A DNA stretch of 64,000 nucleotides from Jaenimonas drosophilae (GCA_030849065.1 JASAON010001634.1:62001-126000); one strand, 5' to 3'. Shown: positions 30,125 through 40,908, counted from the stretch's first letter. The notes: a model not told the origin generated them from the sequence alone. Translations and numbers: made by a program.

Positions 30125-30555
30125 GTAAAGGAAGTTCCTGTAACAGGCGTTGAGCAGCAGTGCTGGTGTGGCGTGCGAATGTGTCATGAACATGCCATTT
30201 GGTTTCGTTTGCATTGGGCCTGCTGGTGGAGGTTTTACTATCCATCATTTCGCCAAAGATAATCACTGAATTTGATCGCTGGGCAAGCTTGCTCTGGGTA
30301 GTTCCTGTGGATTTGTTTTCTGAATCGTCTCTCCTTCATTTCTGTTTTTGCTCTTTAGCGCCTTCTTGAAAGGTTTTTTTTTCTGGTCTCTACAACTCAC
30401 TCTTTCCTTCGATCGTCCGGCTTGACAACTTTTGGAAAGATACAGAATATCCACTATCGCACTATCAAGCTTTTGCAGTCACTGCGGTTTCCTTGCGTAT
30501 CTCTCTACTCACTCTTCGGATAGTGACTTCTTGCGTATAGCAGAGAGAAGTGAAG
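30125..30555. other. Intergenic spacer with PP2C leader
   Basis: Several pyrimidine tracts, including TCATTTCTGTTTTTGCTCTTTAG ending near 30358 and another at 30376-30420. There is no ATG from about 30199 to the PP2C start at 30556, consistent with a leader of up to about 200 bases or more. Confidence 0.6.
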
Positions 30556-31788
30556 ATGGGAATCCCTCTACCGAAGCCTGTGCTCACGCAGATCCAGGAG
30601 CGCCACGGCAATGAGATTTTTCGCTGTGGCTCTAGCTGTGTGAACGGCTACCGCGAAAGCATGGAGGATGCGCACCTGACTTACCTCAAGCCTACCTGGG
30701 GATTCTTTGGCGTCTTTGATGGCCACGTCAACGAACATTGTTCGCAATATTTGGAAGGTGCGTGGCGAAGCGCCTTGGATGTCGAGCAAATCCCCATGAC
30801 TGATGATCGGATGATAGAGCTGGCTCTCAAAATCGATCAAGATTGGATGGATTCCCAACGCGAGGGTGGTAGCACTGGCACATTCTTCGTAGCGATGAAG
30901 GATGGTAACAAGGTTAAGCTACAGGTTGGAAACGTTGGAGACTCTCGTGTTATCGCTTGCATCAACGGAAAGTGCACCCCAATGACTGAGGATCACAAAC
31001 CAACCATCGATGGCGAGCGCCAGCGAATCGAAGAATGTGGTGGCCGTGTGGAGAACAACCGAGTAGATGGTAGTTTGGCCGTCAGCCGAGCGTTCGGCGA
31101 CCGCGACTACAAGATGAATGATGGTGGCCAGCGAGAGCAGAAGGTGATCGCCGTAGCCGATGTTACCCACACCGAATTGACCTTTGGTGCAAAGGACTTT
31201 GCCATTCTCTGCTGCGATGGTGTCTTCGAGGGTGAGTTTTCCAACGAGCAGGTGATTGCATTCATTCAAGAGCAGCTCAAAGAGAGCAATGACCTTGCGG
31301 AGATTTCCGGCCGCGTTTGCGCAGAGGCCATTGAACGCGGAAGCCGTGACAATATCAGTTGTGTGATTGTCCAGTTCTGCAACGGCAGTGACTACGCCAA
31401 GGGGAACCATCTCCGCCTAGTACCAGGTCCTTTTAGTGTACCAACTAACAGCGTTTTCCGAAAAGTGTACGAGATGATGGCTAAGAAGGGTGGCAAGACC
31501 GTTGGTGAAGTTCTAGAAGAGCGTTACGATCAACTCAAGGCACTTCCTGAGCACACTCCAGAGGAACTGGAAGAGCTCACTGCCTTCCGTGACGGCCCCG
31601 ATGCTACCGCTACGGGCGAGAACCGTACCAAGTGGTTTACTGAGTTTTTCAAGAGCCTGAGCGATGGTAGGGAGGGACAAAGCCAGATGGAGCGCATGCA
31701 GTTTCTTCAAGAGCAAATTGGAGTGCCGCTTCCGTTCTTGCTGTCGCTCATGAACCAATCTGGAGATGGGGGGGCTGGCGAGCAGTAA
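30556..31788 (+). CDS. PP2C-type protein phosphatase
   Basis: The product has 410 residues from ATG 30556, close to Leishmania PP2C. PP2C metal-binding motifs are present: RESMEDAH at 33-40, FDGH at 54-57, VGDSRVIA, DGSLAVSRAFGD, LCCDGVFE and GSRDNISCVIV. FDGH is followed by VN rather than the common GG. The N-terminus MGIPLPKP allows N-myristoylation, reported for trypanosomatid PP2C, so membrane attachment is likely. The C-terminal 110 residues (after GNHLRLVPGP) form the helical extension found in kinetoplastid PP2Cs. It removes phosphate from Ser/Thr using two metal ions; substrates are unknown. Confidence 0.95.
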   Translation: MGIPLPKPVLTQIQERHGNEIFRCGSSCVNGYRESMEDAHLTYLKPTWGFFGVFDGHVNEHCSQYLEGAWRSALDVEQIPMTDDRMIELALKIDQDWMDSQREGGSTGTFFVAMKDGNKVKLQVGNVGDSRVIACINGKCTPMTEDHKPTIDGERQRIEECGGRVENNRVDGSLAVSRAFGDRDYKMNDGGQREQKVIAVADVTHTELTFGAKDFAILCCDGVFEGEFSNEQVIAFIQEQLKESNDLAEISGRVCAEAIERGSRDNISCVIVQFCNGSDYAKGNHLRLVPGPFSVPTNSVFRKVYEMMAKKGGKTVGEVLEERYDQLKALPEHTPEELEELTAFRDGPDATATGENRTKWFTEFFKSLSDGREGQSQMERMQFLQEQIGVPLPFLLSLMNQSGDGGAGEQ

Positions 31789-33515
31789 ACGGCTCCATCA
31801 ACGCAACGGTGCGCAGTTGAGCTGCTCAAAGACGAAGTAGAAACACACTGCGAATTGATGGCATGATGCCAAACATTCCCAGCCCAGACAAGCCGCTCAG
31901 GAGCGGAGCCACAACAGACACAACGGACCGCAGAAACCTGTTGTCTGATCGAGGGTATTGCCAACCCCCTTTCAGCTATTGGGGAGTTGATTTGCCTCAC
32001 TTCTCCTGAAAGCTGGCACCAGAGTGGGGGGAGGGAGATATTATCGTCTTCCTGGAACTCTGATTGGGGAGATGAGTGCAAACTCCAGTAGAATCACCGG
32101 CACACATTTTGGTTTTGCTTATCTTGCTTGCTTGCTGGCAATGCGGCAGTACCGAAACCCTGGTGAGCATGATGCCTATGCTCTCCCACCATCGGGGAGA
32201 ATTAGGGGAAAGCTACCTCAATCTGCTGTTTCTCTCTAGCTTCAGGCGGAGAAATCGCAGAAAGGACAGCAACTGTGCACGGAAGTGTGCATTGAGCCTT
32301 TTCTCATAGGGCTGCGAGGGGTATAGAGAGGCACCGTGATGCTGCGAAATCAGATTGGTGAGCCACTAAAGTGAGTTTCCCCGTGAAAACATGTATGTAG
32401 GGGGGCTCACACCGACGTGAATTGCGGTCTTTGGGCAACTAGTTTTGCTTCAGAGGCCGTTACACCTTGTTGAGGCATATCAGTAATGCAAGTCATGGCT
32501 TTGCAGATGTGTCGATATCCGTGGCCCAGTCCCCGGTGTCACCCACCGTCAAACACCAATTACGTCGGAAGCCGAAGGGCTTTCTGCACCCGTATTAATT
32601 TCAAAGGCGACTTCTCATTTTTCTTGAGGACATACGATCAATCAGAGGAGCGTTCTCTGCCTAACCCGTAACTCATATGAAGCACGATACTCCTGTGAAG
32701 AACAGCCCTCCAGTGTCTGTAAGAGGGCTACTTGGGTGGGTTTTCGTTCGTGAATGCCGATGATGCGGCCCCCTTTCGCACTTCCACAGATCCCGCGTGC
32801 TAAGGCCAGTGGTGATACTGTGGCGGGAGTTTTACTGGTGTGGACACTGCTCTTCGCTTTCGCTTTGCGGTGCTTGACGCAGCTCACCGCCCTTCCGCGA
32901 GGAGTGAAGAGAGCCGTTCTCCATAGCCGAGTGCCTTTGATGCCCTATTTGAGACGCTAGAGCATGGGCGGGAGAAACGGCGAGACTTCACTCCACTTTC
33001 CCACTTCTTCCCCCTATTCCCTCGAATAGCGAAAGAAGTTGACTGGCGGGCAGATGCTCCGTTTGGTAGGTGGTTTTTAATACCTGGAATATTTTTCTTC
33101 CGATTTCGCTTTTCCCATTTTTTCCTCTATCTTGGATGGCCTCGTCCATTCCTTCGAATGCACACACCAAAAAACAGAATACCATGTATTGCCCTGATGC
33201 TTGCATATGCGACCGGCTCGTGTATACCAACGTAAGCAGACGGGCAAGGCGAAAGCTCGGCTCTCGCTATTCTGTTAACTAACTAAGTTCTGACTGTCTG
33301 TTTCTTCATGTGCGAGAGGTGCTGCACGCGCGAGCGACTGTATTTCGGAACTTCGATGTCCACCACCAACTGTCACGTGCCAAATACAACTAAGCAAGTT
33401 GTTCTTTTTTGTGGTCTCTTGATTAGTGTAGGTAGATAAATGACGGTTATAGGTGAAACAGTATTAGACCTAATTACCACTCGGTCTGAGCCAGGCTTGG
33501 TTCGACAAACCGCAC
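31789..33515. other. Long intergenic region, 1727 bases
   Basis: Contains one candidate small gene (32754-32960). Otherwise stops are frequent and ATGs common on the sense strand, unlike the interval before the cyclin. A pyrimidine tract and TAG near 33400-33431 probably serve the Skp1-like gene. Confidence 0.55.
32754..32960 (+). CDS. Candidate 68-residue single-pass membrane protein
   Basis: ATG 32754 opens 68 codons with coding-like codon use. N-terminus MPMMRPPFALPQIPRAKAS, one hydrophobic segment at about 23-39 (VAGVLLVWTLLFAFALR), basic tail. The layout suits a small mitochondrial membrane protein. The nearest pyrimidine tract (CTTCTCATTTTTCTTGAG, near 32610) is over 100 bases upstream. 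No family recognised. Confidence 0.45.
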   Translation: MPMMRPPFALPQIPRAKASGDTVAGVLLVWTLLFAFALRCLTQLTALPRGVKRAVLHSRVPLMPYLRR

Positions 33516-34460
33516 ATGATGCCAACATGTAGTTTTCACCAGATGAAGCGCCTCAGTTCACTGCCGGATTCTACCCGCAACAATACAGAAGTCCAGGAAA
33601 TAAGTCACTCATTAACTACAGTGTATATTGCCGTTGGTGGTTCTGACGGTCAACCGACTGCGTATTATGAGTCTCCGATTTATATTCTACAGGCTGGATC
33701 AAGTACAATGGCTAATATGATTGCTGAGCAGTTGGCTGAGCGAGTGGAGACTGGGGTAGGTGCTCTGGATGGCGACGGTGGGCCTGACAAGTCTTCTGCA
33801 GGTGTGATTGTCCAGCTCACCATGATATCACCTGACGTGTTTGAGACAGTGGCGCTGTACTTGGAACACTTCTATGGAGTCCCATGCGATGATACCGTGG
33901 AGGCGGGGTTGTTTTCAGGCGGTGATATCGTTCCCTCACGCACCTCGCAAGTACCACCTTTTTTTTTGCCGCCGCTCAATCTGAACGACCTTTACACTCT
34001 CAGCACATGGGAGAGATCTTTTGTCTTGGGGCACATTCTCCGAGTAGAGGAGCTTCTCTCACTTCTTCCTCAGGCAAAGCAGTGCCAAACATGGGCTGTG
34101 GAGTGTACTCAGAAGTTGCTTCACTCTGCCGACGGGGCCTGGGTAGATCTCTTTGGCGGCGTGTCAATTACGAGTACTGGTGACGATCTGCTGAGTCTGG
34201 ACATCACAGCACGGCAGAAGGCCGTAACCACAGTAATAAAGATTCTCGAGGCGTCGACTCAACTCGGAATGCCTTCGTTACAGGCGTTGTGCACGGCTGT
34301 CATTGCCAATATGCTCCACGACATGTCAGAAGCTGATGTGAACCTCCTTCTGTCACCGTCAACCGATGGCCAGCAGATACCGGTAATGAGCGACCAGAGG
34401 CGGCGCGCATTACTGGAGAAGTATCCGTGGATCTATCCGTCAATTCCTGAGGAGAAGTAG
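33516..34460 (+). CDS. Skp1/BTB-fold-like protein
   Basis: The product has 314 residues. After about 30 residues it shows the BTB/POZ order of Skp1 and elongin C: TVYIAVGG strand, YILQAGSSTMANMI helix, VFETVALYLEHF, then a long loop. A Skp1-type C-terminal helix set follows: LGMPSLQALCTAVIANMLHD, MSEADVN, and ALLEKYPWI at the end, like Skp1 helices that hold the F-box. Length exceeds Skp1 (about 160 residues) because of inserts. It may act as a ubiquitin-ligase adaptor; no F-box partner is adjacent. The fold assignment is by pattern only. Confidence 0.65.
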   Translation: MMPTCSFHQMKRLSSLPDSTRNNTEVQEISHSLTTVYIAVGGSDGQPTAYYESPIYILQAGSSTMANMIAEQLAERVETGVGALDGDGGPDKSSAGVIVQLTMISPDVFETVALYLEHFYGVPCDDTVEAGLFSGGDIVPSRTSQVPPFFLPPLNLNDLYTLSTWERSFVLGHILRVEELLSLLPQAKQCQTWAVECTQKLLHSADGAWVDLFGGVSITSTGDDLLSLDITARQKAVTTVIKILEASTQLGMPSLQALCTAVIANMLHDMSEADVNLLLSPSTDGQQIPVMSDQRRRALLEKYPWIYPSIPEEK

Positions 34461-34626
34461 CTATTCTTCATGATGAATGTTATCGGGCCATCTCATCAAC
34501 GATGGGTGAATCGGTGGCTGCTTCTTCAGCACTGCTACAGAGTTTGCTAACACATCCATACCCATCAACTATAAATTGGACTTCATTTGCTTTGGTCATT
34601 TGAGCATATGTGCGGTCACGCTCCAC

Positions 34627-34649
34627 TTTTGTTTTGTTTCTCCTATTAG
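34627..34649 (+). promoter_or_regulatory. Probable SL acceptor for DNL zinc-finger gene
   Basis: A T-rich tract ends in CTCCTATTAG at 34649, 20 bases before ATG 34669. It lies downstream of the open extension and fixes the start. Confidence 0.75.
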
Positions 34650-34668
34650 GGAAGTATTTGGAACAGTT

Positions 34669-35307
34669 ATGCTGGTGCGTCGGTGTGCCTCTAACAGCTT
34701 TCGCTGCCTTCCGTGTGCATCCCGCCGGCACATCACACTCCCTCGACTTCTGCACGATGGCTCTTCGTTGTTAACCTCGAAGAGATGGTGCTTCTCACAT
34801 CTTCCTGGTAGTGCTAACAATCCGCCACCAGCCACTTCTTCACCTGCGACAACTCTGGAAGAAGGAAGTTCGAAGACAACACCTGCTGTGGGGGGTGACG
34901 AGCTTGTGAAGAAACTACGAAGCCTTTCCCATGAAGATCAAGAGCTTATCATGAACGCGCTTCGCAACACCGCTACATCATCATCGGAGGCAGTCGAGCA
35001 GCCTAATTTGGAAGATCAGAGCGCTACCAAGCCGATGATGGGCGGCCATGGTATTGGTATCAAAGACGGCGACATGATGGCTGCTTTCACATGTGGACGT
35101 TGTGAGCACCGCATGGTGAAGCGGTTCAGCAAGCATGCCTACACAAAAGGCATTGTGATTGTTCAGTGTGAAGCCTGTCAGGTGAAGCATCTCTTAGCCG
35201 ATAACCTTGGATGGATCGAGGACGAGGCAAGAAACATTGAGGATATTTTGAGAGAAAAGGGCGAACGTTTTACCAGGGTAGGTGATGGAGACTACCAAGC
35301 CGAGTAA
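34669..35307 (+). CDS. DNL zinc-finger protein, mitochondrial Hsp70 escort (HEP1/ZIM17)
   Basis: The product has 212 residues. The N-terminus (MLVRRCASNSFRCLPCASRR) is a typical mitochondrial presequence. Residues about 130-175 form the DNL zinc ribbon: FTCGRCEHRMVKRFSKHAY, then IVIVQCEACQVKHLLADNLG, with two CxxC pairs and the DNL motif. This family (HEP1, ZIM17, Tim15) keeps mitochondrial Hsp70 soluble and aids protein import and Fe-S biogenesis. A Ser/Thr/Pro-rich linker joins presequence and finger. Confidence 0.92.
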   Translation: MLVRRCASNSFRCLPCASRRHITLPRLLHDGSSLLTSKRWCFSHLPGSANNPPPATSSPATTLEEGSSKTTPAVGGDELVKKLRSLSHEDQELIMNALRNTATSSSEAVEQPNLEDQSATKPMMGGHGIGIKDGDMMAAFTCGRCEHRMVKRFSKHAYTKGIVIVQCEACQVKHLLADNLGWIEDEARNIEDILREKGERFTRVGDGDYQAE

Positions 35308-35331
35308 GGTCGATTTGCATATTGACTTATG

Positions 35332-37457
35332 CGTGTTTCTGCACGTGACGATTAGTTACTACTCTTGGTACCACGCCTATACGCGTGAGTTAGCTTCCGT
35401 GAGTGTTGTACTTTTTTTTTTCTTGCTCCTGTGTTTCTGTCTCTTCTAGCAAAAGCAGCTCAACATATCACTGACCGGAAGTGGTCTTTTTCCATTTTCG
35501 CGTCGTTGAATTGCCGTAGACTGGAAGAATTTGGGGTTCCTGAAACACTAAGTAGGAATACCTGTACTCACAAAACGGAGGAGTGCTGTCAAGTATCTGA
35601 ATCCCCTCACACCTCAGCTCTATTGCTTGGTTTGCCTGGCTGCCGTCACAGGAATAGCAAGGAAATTAAACTGACGCTGAAGTCATCGTTGTTTCCTCCA
35701 TTTCAAGACAAGTGGTTAGCGTAGTGTGTATAGCATTGAGACTCAGATTCAGATTCTGCTCTGTTGTTCTGTTCTTCCTCTAATTCATTTGGAGGGTCTG
35801 TGTAGTTGGTGTTACTTCCCTGGAGGATTACTGGCGGATTGCTTGCCCTGTGTGGTTCATTCGATTCAACGAAGGATCTCACACGGCTAACACTGCCACA
35901 GAGGGTGGTGCTTCCTCGTTCTGTAGCCGTATCTGCTGTGAAGGACAGCAATTCTTTTGGGCCATTTGAGTTTCTGTTGTTTGTTGTGTGTTAAGGCTCC
36001 CTGCTTACCGTATACCCGGGAACAAGCCTTGGGCACTTCTTATACAGCCGGCTCCCCCAAATATCAACGGTGGACGGTATCGAGTGCGCCGTGAGATTCA
36101 CGCGCCATCCGCACTGTCTTTCTCCCCACGTTAAACAAAGAGCTCGATCCGCTCGCCATTGGCAGCACGCAAGTCCTGATTGCTTCTATCTTTTCTTTCG
36201 GGGTTCCTGCACCCGGTGTATACGCTGACTCACTCTCCGCGGTAGTACTCCCTGCTCTCCACAACCACCGTCAGCCGTTCACGAGTACATTGTGTGTCTG
36301 CTGATTCAGCACCCGCTGAAATTTCAGTCTCCGCTTCCAATCTTTGTCGAGGGGATTTCCCACAGAATTGAAGCGTTCTGGCCAACGCTATCCAGTTGAG
36401 CCTGTGTTTTCCCCAACGAAGAACGCATTCGCACGAACATACCTGTACCATCTTCCTTGTGTCAAGGGCGTGAACTTCAGTGACGCTTAGGAAGCTGAGT
36501 GCCTGACTGGAAGAGTGAGCAACGAAAGAAAAGGGGTTGGAAGAAGTGCACATTCAATTAAAGCTGATCGGCCAAGAGTCCTGCTCTTTTTGTGACCGTT
36601 TGCTGCGGCTCGTCTGGGGTGAAGTCAAAACCGAGTAGTAGTGAGGCGAACGTGTCGACAAGGAGAACACACTGTGCGCACACAATATTTCCTTCTACAC
36701 CCTATTTTTACTGGTCGAGCTGTGCACGACAGACGGTGTCACAATTCCTTCTCCCTTTGGACGCATACTGAAGTCGCATTCTACTTGATCTGGCCTCGCT
36801 GCTTGTGGCTGACCAGAACAGGATTGAATTGGCCCTTGATCTTCCACACTAAGCATAATAAAGAAGCAAGGCTCACATTCGTGCTTGGTGATCTCATCCA
36901 ATCCCAATTTGCGTGAATATCGGTAGTTCCTCCCAGCGTTTCGCTCTTTCTTTCCTCGCAATTCAGATCCAATTCCCAGAATACACTCATCCAGTGTAAT
37001 TCCCCTTCCTTTTCAGTTTTCTGGCGCGAGGAAAGGACCAACCCCGCTTCTCAGGGGATTTTTTCTTTCACTTTCCTTCTGCCTCAAAGGGAAACAAAAA
37101 TTGATTCTTCGGAGACGGGAAGATCGCAACTGGCATTTTTCGAGGTAAGCGGAGTTCAAAGAAGAAACGTTGTTACAACTGCATTTGCTTCACGACGACC
37201 GAAACCAGAATACTCAATCCGGTACCTTCGGTCATAGGGAGCATTGGCTGTTGTTGTTTCTCTTGTTCGTTGCGCTGCCCAGAACCCCCTTTCACAATTT
37301 TCTTTGCGGGTGGCGCCCCAATACTGCATTGTTCTGCTTCCCAATCTTTCACCTTTCACCACTTTCACCAACCATTTTCGTTTGGCGAGCCCAGCTGTCT
37401 TTTTGGTTGAGTTTGGTGTTTACGTAAGCTTTCCTCTCCCCCCTTTCTCCATTATCC
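35332..37457 (+). promoter_or_regulatory. AUG-free 2.1-kb region upstream of cyclin; presumed giant 5' leader
   Basis: I read every line and boundary: no ATG occurs on the plus strand between 35329 and the cyclin ATG at 37458. Equal base frequencies would predict about 33 in 2126 bases. The reverse complement, CAT, occurs over twenty times, so the absence is strand-specific. A strong SL acceptor lies at 35411-35449, near the left end. No coding frame with an ATG is therefore possible here. Other tract-AG acceptors occur inside, for example CCTTCCTTTTCAG near 37016, so shorter leaders may also form. Confidence 0.8.
35411..35449 (+). promoter_or_regulatory. Strong SL acceptor at head of AUG-free leader
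   Basis: A 37-base pyrimidine-rich tract ends TCTCTTCTAG at 35449. It is the best-looking acceptor in the interval, and the ATG-free zone begins just upstream of it. The first ATG downstream is 37458. Confidence 0.65.
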
Positions 37458-39161
37458 ATGGCTCTGCAGGGCAGTACGTCTATGAGAGCGTCTTCTGCCA
37501 TTGTTCGTGAGTGCAACCAGGTTGAGAGGAATTCCATTAATGTTGGACACTCCTGCACTGGGCAAAAGGAGACGCAGGTGGAGAACCACCCAAGCTGCGA
37601 TTCCTCCCACTTGGGACTCTCTGAAGGACCAACAACCAATGCCGACGGACGCGACTCAAATACGCGTAGCTCGTCTCTCACGGAACGAACCTCAGATGTA
37701 GGAGGCTCGAGAAGGGGCAACTCTCCAGTTGTTTTTCAACGACCCATGAGCGCGAGGGATGCCACAGGCCACAGAAACAGGACGACGGCAAAAGGAGATG
37801 ATTCGATCCGACCCAACTACTTTTACTGGCAACAAGAAGCACTTATCGGGCTCTTCGATGTGGAGGACACAACCACGCAGGTGGATTTAGGGTGGCGCTC
37901 ATGGATCGCTGCCTGTGATGAAGGCATTTCTCGTGCTCTGATTGTTAATTCCATCGATGACATTGTGCAGCACGTGATGGGAAGTCGCAGTGCATATTTT
38001 GCAGCAGTTGCCTACATTGACAAATTTGTGGCAGCTACTCCCTCTCCTACGCAAAACTTTGTCGAGTACCAGAAGAAGTGCGCCGAACATGAGGCAAGTC
38101 GGCGACGTGTGATGAGCCGGTACATGCCTGTGCTGGGTCGAACCACCATGCCTAACCCACTAACTGGACCACCGACCTGCTGGGATGAACCCTCAGAAGA
38201 GAGCGCAGCTCGTGGAGATAATGATGCGAGCCGCGATGTATCTGCATCTATGCTTAGCGCTTTCTTGATGCAAGTGATTGTTTGCTGCTGCATGCTCGCC
38301 TGCAAGAACGAAGACTGCTACTCTGTAGGGTCATCCCGTTTGATTAGCTGCATCAGCAAAGAAAACCGCTTGACTGAGGAGCAGTTTGGACGTTTGCAGA
38401 TCCACATTCTGGAAACACTGCACTTTGACCTACACTCCGTGACGCTACACCAGCTGTGCGACACGCTCATGAACCTCGTCGCTGGCGATCAAATCCGAGA
38501 TGAGAGAGAGGCCCGCCGAAGGGTTGAGATCCTCACCACATTGCATCCATCGCCGAGTGAGCAGCAGCAAGTGCAGGTTGAGCGCCGCCTGGAGCGGGCC
38601 TATTGGAGTATTCGTTCTCTTCGCCGCTATCCAGGACAGGGGCAGCTCACCGTGACCCAGCAGATGGTGAGCCAGTTGGAGCGATTCTGCGTCCTTTCAC
38701 AGTGGCTATGCGACATTGTGATTCGTGGCCGGCGACAAGACACCACGGGAATATCGGAGTTAGAGTACACTTCCTCTCCTCTTCCAGTCTTGGCCGTTGC
38801 AGTGGCTGCCGTGGCTGCCGATGTACTCCAGATGGTGCTCCCCACACCGTTGTTTGAACTACTACCGTCGAGCTACCAAGAGAGGATGCGTGCTGTGGGG
38901 CTCGAGCCCAGCGAAGAATCAAATTTTGGAAGTGACTTCCCCTTAATCGTTGGCGACGATTGCTATGCTCTACTTTCTTCGCTAAGAGATGCACTGCGGT
39001 CTTCCACTAGCGGTGTTTCACATGCCACTCGAGAAGCGTTCTCAGAAGTATCAATGGAGAAGGCCATTGATGAAGTTAATGCTGGATACGTGTGGAGCTG
39101 GTCCAAAAAATGCGATGACATTTTGTTGCAGCGCTATCGTCCAGCGTTTGCGAAAAAGTAG
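37458..39161 (+). CDS. Cyclin-domain protein
   Basis: The product has 567 residues. An N-terminal polar region of about 115 residues precedes a cyclin box at about 150-345: AAVAYIDKFVAA, an insert, MQVIVCCCMLACKNEDCY, then RLQIHILETLHFDLHSVTLH (the helix pair that contacts a CDK). A second cyclin fold may cover 395-480 (FCVLSQWLCDIVIRG, LAVAVAAVAADVLQM). This is the layout of mitotic-type two-fold cyclins; I cannot tell which trypanosomatid CYC it is. ATG 37458 is the first AUG in more than 2 kb, supporting this start. A pyrimidine tract just before it with no AG until codon 4 would otherwise suggest ATG 37482. The unusual leader implies translational control, an inference. Confidence 0.82.
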   Translation: MALQGSTSMRASSAIVRECNQVERNSINVGHSCTGQKETQVENHPSCDSSHLGLSEGPTTNADGRDSNTRSSSLTERTSDVGGSRRGNSPVVFQRPMSARDATGHRNRTTAKGDDSIRPNYFYWQQEALIGLFDVEDTTTQVDLGWRSWIAACDEGISRALIVNSIDDIVQHVMGSRSAYFAAVAYIDKFVAATPSPTQNFVEYQKKCAEHEASRRRVMSRYMPVLGRTTMPNPLTGPPTCWDEPSEESAARGDNDASRDVSASMLSAFLMQVIVCCCMLACKNEDCYSVGSSRLISCISKENRLTEEQFGRLQIHILETLHFDLHSVTLHQLCDTLMNLVAGDQIRDEREARRRVEILTTLHPSPSEQQQVQVERRLERAYWSIRSLRRYPGQGQLTVTQQMVSQLERFCVLSQWLCDIVIRGRRQDTTGISELEYTSSPLPVLAVAVAAVAADVLQMVLPTPLFELLPSSYQERMRAVGLEPSEESNFGSDFPLIVGDDCYALLSSLRDALRSSTSGVSHATREAFSEVSMEKAIDEVNAGYVWSWSKKCDDILLQRYRPAFAKK

Positions 39162-39849
39162 AAGCCTGATCTTTCGCTGCTTTCCGGGAGTGTAGATGCT
39201 GGAGACAGCTGTCTTTTTGCAATGGCTGGTGAAGTGCAGCCATGACTTTTTCTTTGTTCCCAACTGAGTTTTCTTTATTTCGTTGTTTGTTGTATCGCTC
39301 ACACTGATTACGCGGATCTCCAATGTCTCACAAACCGGAACCAATTTTTTTTTTCACCAATAAATGATGAGCGTTGTCAATGGAAGTGGTGCTTTGTGGA
39401 GGATAGAATAGACATTTGTGTCTGGCGCGTTTTCTCCCATGTTGCATGACTCAAACACTGTGAACTCGAGTCAACTACTATGTATCTCAGCTGCGTCTTG
39501 CGCTAGTCGAATGAAGAGCATGCGATTTCCCATGTCGCATTTTTTCGACCTATGTTGCTGTTTTCGATTTTTTGTTTATGCTGCGTCATTTCTCTGCGTC
39601 TTCATTTTCGCTGATTTTTCACACCAACGTGTTCCACCACGCTACCTGCCGATTCAACCCTCATTCGCGTCGCGATGAACACAGACAGATGCCTAATTAC
39701 GAGTGCCAAGGGGGCATTGCCATTGGCTGTGACAACACTTGCCAAGTCAGTTGTGACCGAAAATAGTTGTTTTGCTCTTGGGGTGGATACCCCCTTATTT
39801 TGCTGTTTTCCCAGGCCTTTTATAACTTCTTGTTTTCAAGTGGTGATGC

Positions 39850-40086
39850 ATGCATCCCAGCAATTTTGGTGATGTGTCTCATCACAGATGTGCGGAAATT
39901 GGTAGGCCTCCGACAATTTGTAGTGCGTGCGATTGCAAGATTCGCTACGACCAGTCGATTGGGGGACTACGGAAGAACAAGGTGGCTTCAGAGAATGGTA
40001 CATGTGGGGGGGGTGGAGATGCTTCTCTTCAGTGTTGCAGGGTGGAACATCCACTCGCAGATGATAATATCTTCACATGGCGTTGA
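39850..40086 (+). CDS. Candidate 78-residue Cys-rich protein
   Basis: ATG 39850 opens 78 codons to TGA. The protein has Cys at 14, 24, 27, 29, 52, 62 and 63, with a CSACDCK core suggesting metal binding. Two tract-AG acceptors (near 39814 and 39840) lie just upstream. An out-of-frame ATG four bases earlier opens only eight codons. No family recognised; overlapping open frames weaken the call. Confidence 0.4.
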   Translation: MHPSNFGDVSHHRCAEIGRPPTICSACDCKIRYDQSIGGLRKNKVASENGTCGGGGDASLQCCRVEHPLADDNIFTWR

Positions 40087-40908
40087 CTTCGCTTCCAAAA
40101 ATTCCGTTGACATTTCCTGTGGCGAAGTGTCGTGAAAAAGCAGGAAGTAACCGAATGGAACAGCTGGTTTCAATCAACCTAGGGATTCGGGTTGAAGGGA
40201 GGAGGGCATGCAATCTCTTGTCAACATCTCTCTCGGTGCTTTGTGCTTCCAAGAGATGTATGCGTCACGAGAGAACATGCCTCGGTCACATAGCTGCGCT
40301 TGCAGTCTATCTCCCCCAAGTGAAGCAATAGCATCCCCCCCAAAAGTTATTTGTTGCGTTTTATGTTTGCGGATTGTGTTGTCTTCGTTTCCTTTTTGTT
40401 TGTTTGATTCGTCTTTTTTTGGTTTTGCATGGCTCATCCCCCATATAGCCCCGCACGAGAGTCTATCGATCTGAGGAACGCGTTCCCGGCGTCATTGATT
40501 TAGTGCATCCACTGGCTCATGTGGTTGGAGGGCGAGCTTCCGGTTTTTTTTGATTGTTGTCAGACGCGGTATATATCTACAAGGCGGTCGAAGAAAGTGC
40601 TCCAAAAAGTGGGTGGGAGAGGGGCTGAGTCATCCAGGACACCACTTTGATGAATGCAGCGCATGCGGGCTCATAATCCTGCAATTGCTTGTGACAGCCC
40701 GATAGTTTTGTGATGCTAGTTGTGCACAAAGTCTCCAAGGTGATAACCAATGACGGCTGGCGCGGGTGATTGGCTTTAACAGGAATCATTATGCTGACGT
40801 GCTGGATTTGTAGTTCATAAAGTAGCAACTCCCATGTACCCTCTCGCCATCCTCGTCTTTCTAACTTTGCTCACTTAATCGTGCGATTCCACTTGTCCGT
40901 TGCTATCA

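Noticed and set aside
33480..33515. GGTTCGA sequence resembling a tRNA B box
   Set aside because: No A box, stem pairing or terminator at the right spacing. I find no tRNA, rRNA or clear C/D or H/ACA snoRNA in the window.
36080..36400. Two protein-like open stretches (containing IASIFSFGVPAPGVYADS and CLLIQHPLKFQSPLPIFVEG) in different frames
   Set aside because: No ATG exists anywhere nearby and the frames cannot be joined without a shift; length is within chance once composition is considered. The AUG-free leader explains the region better.
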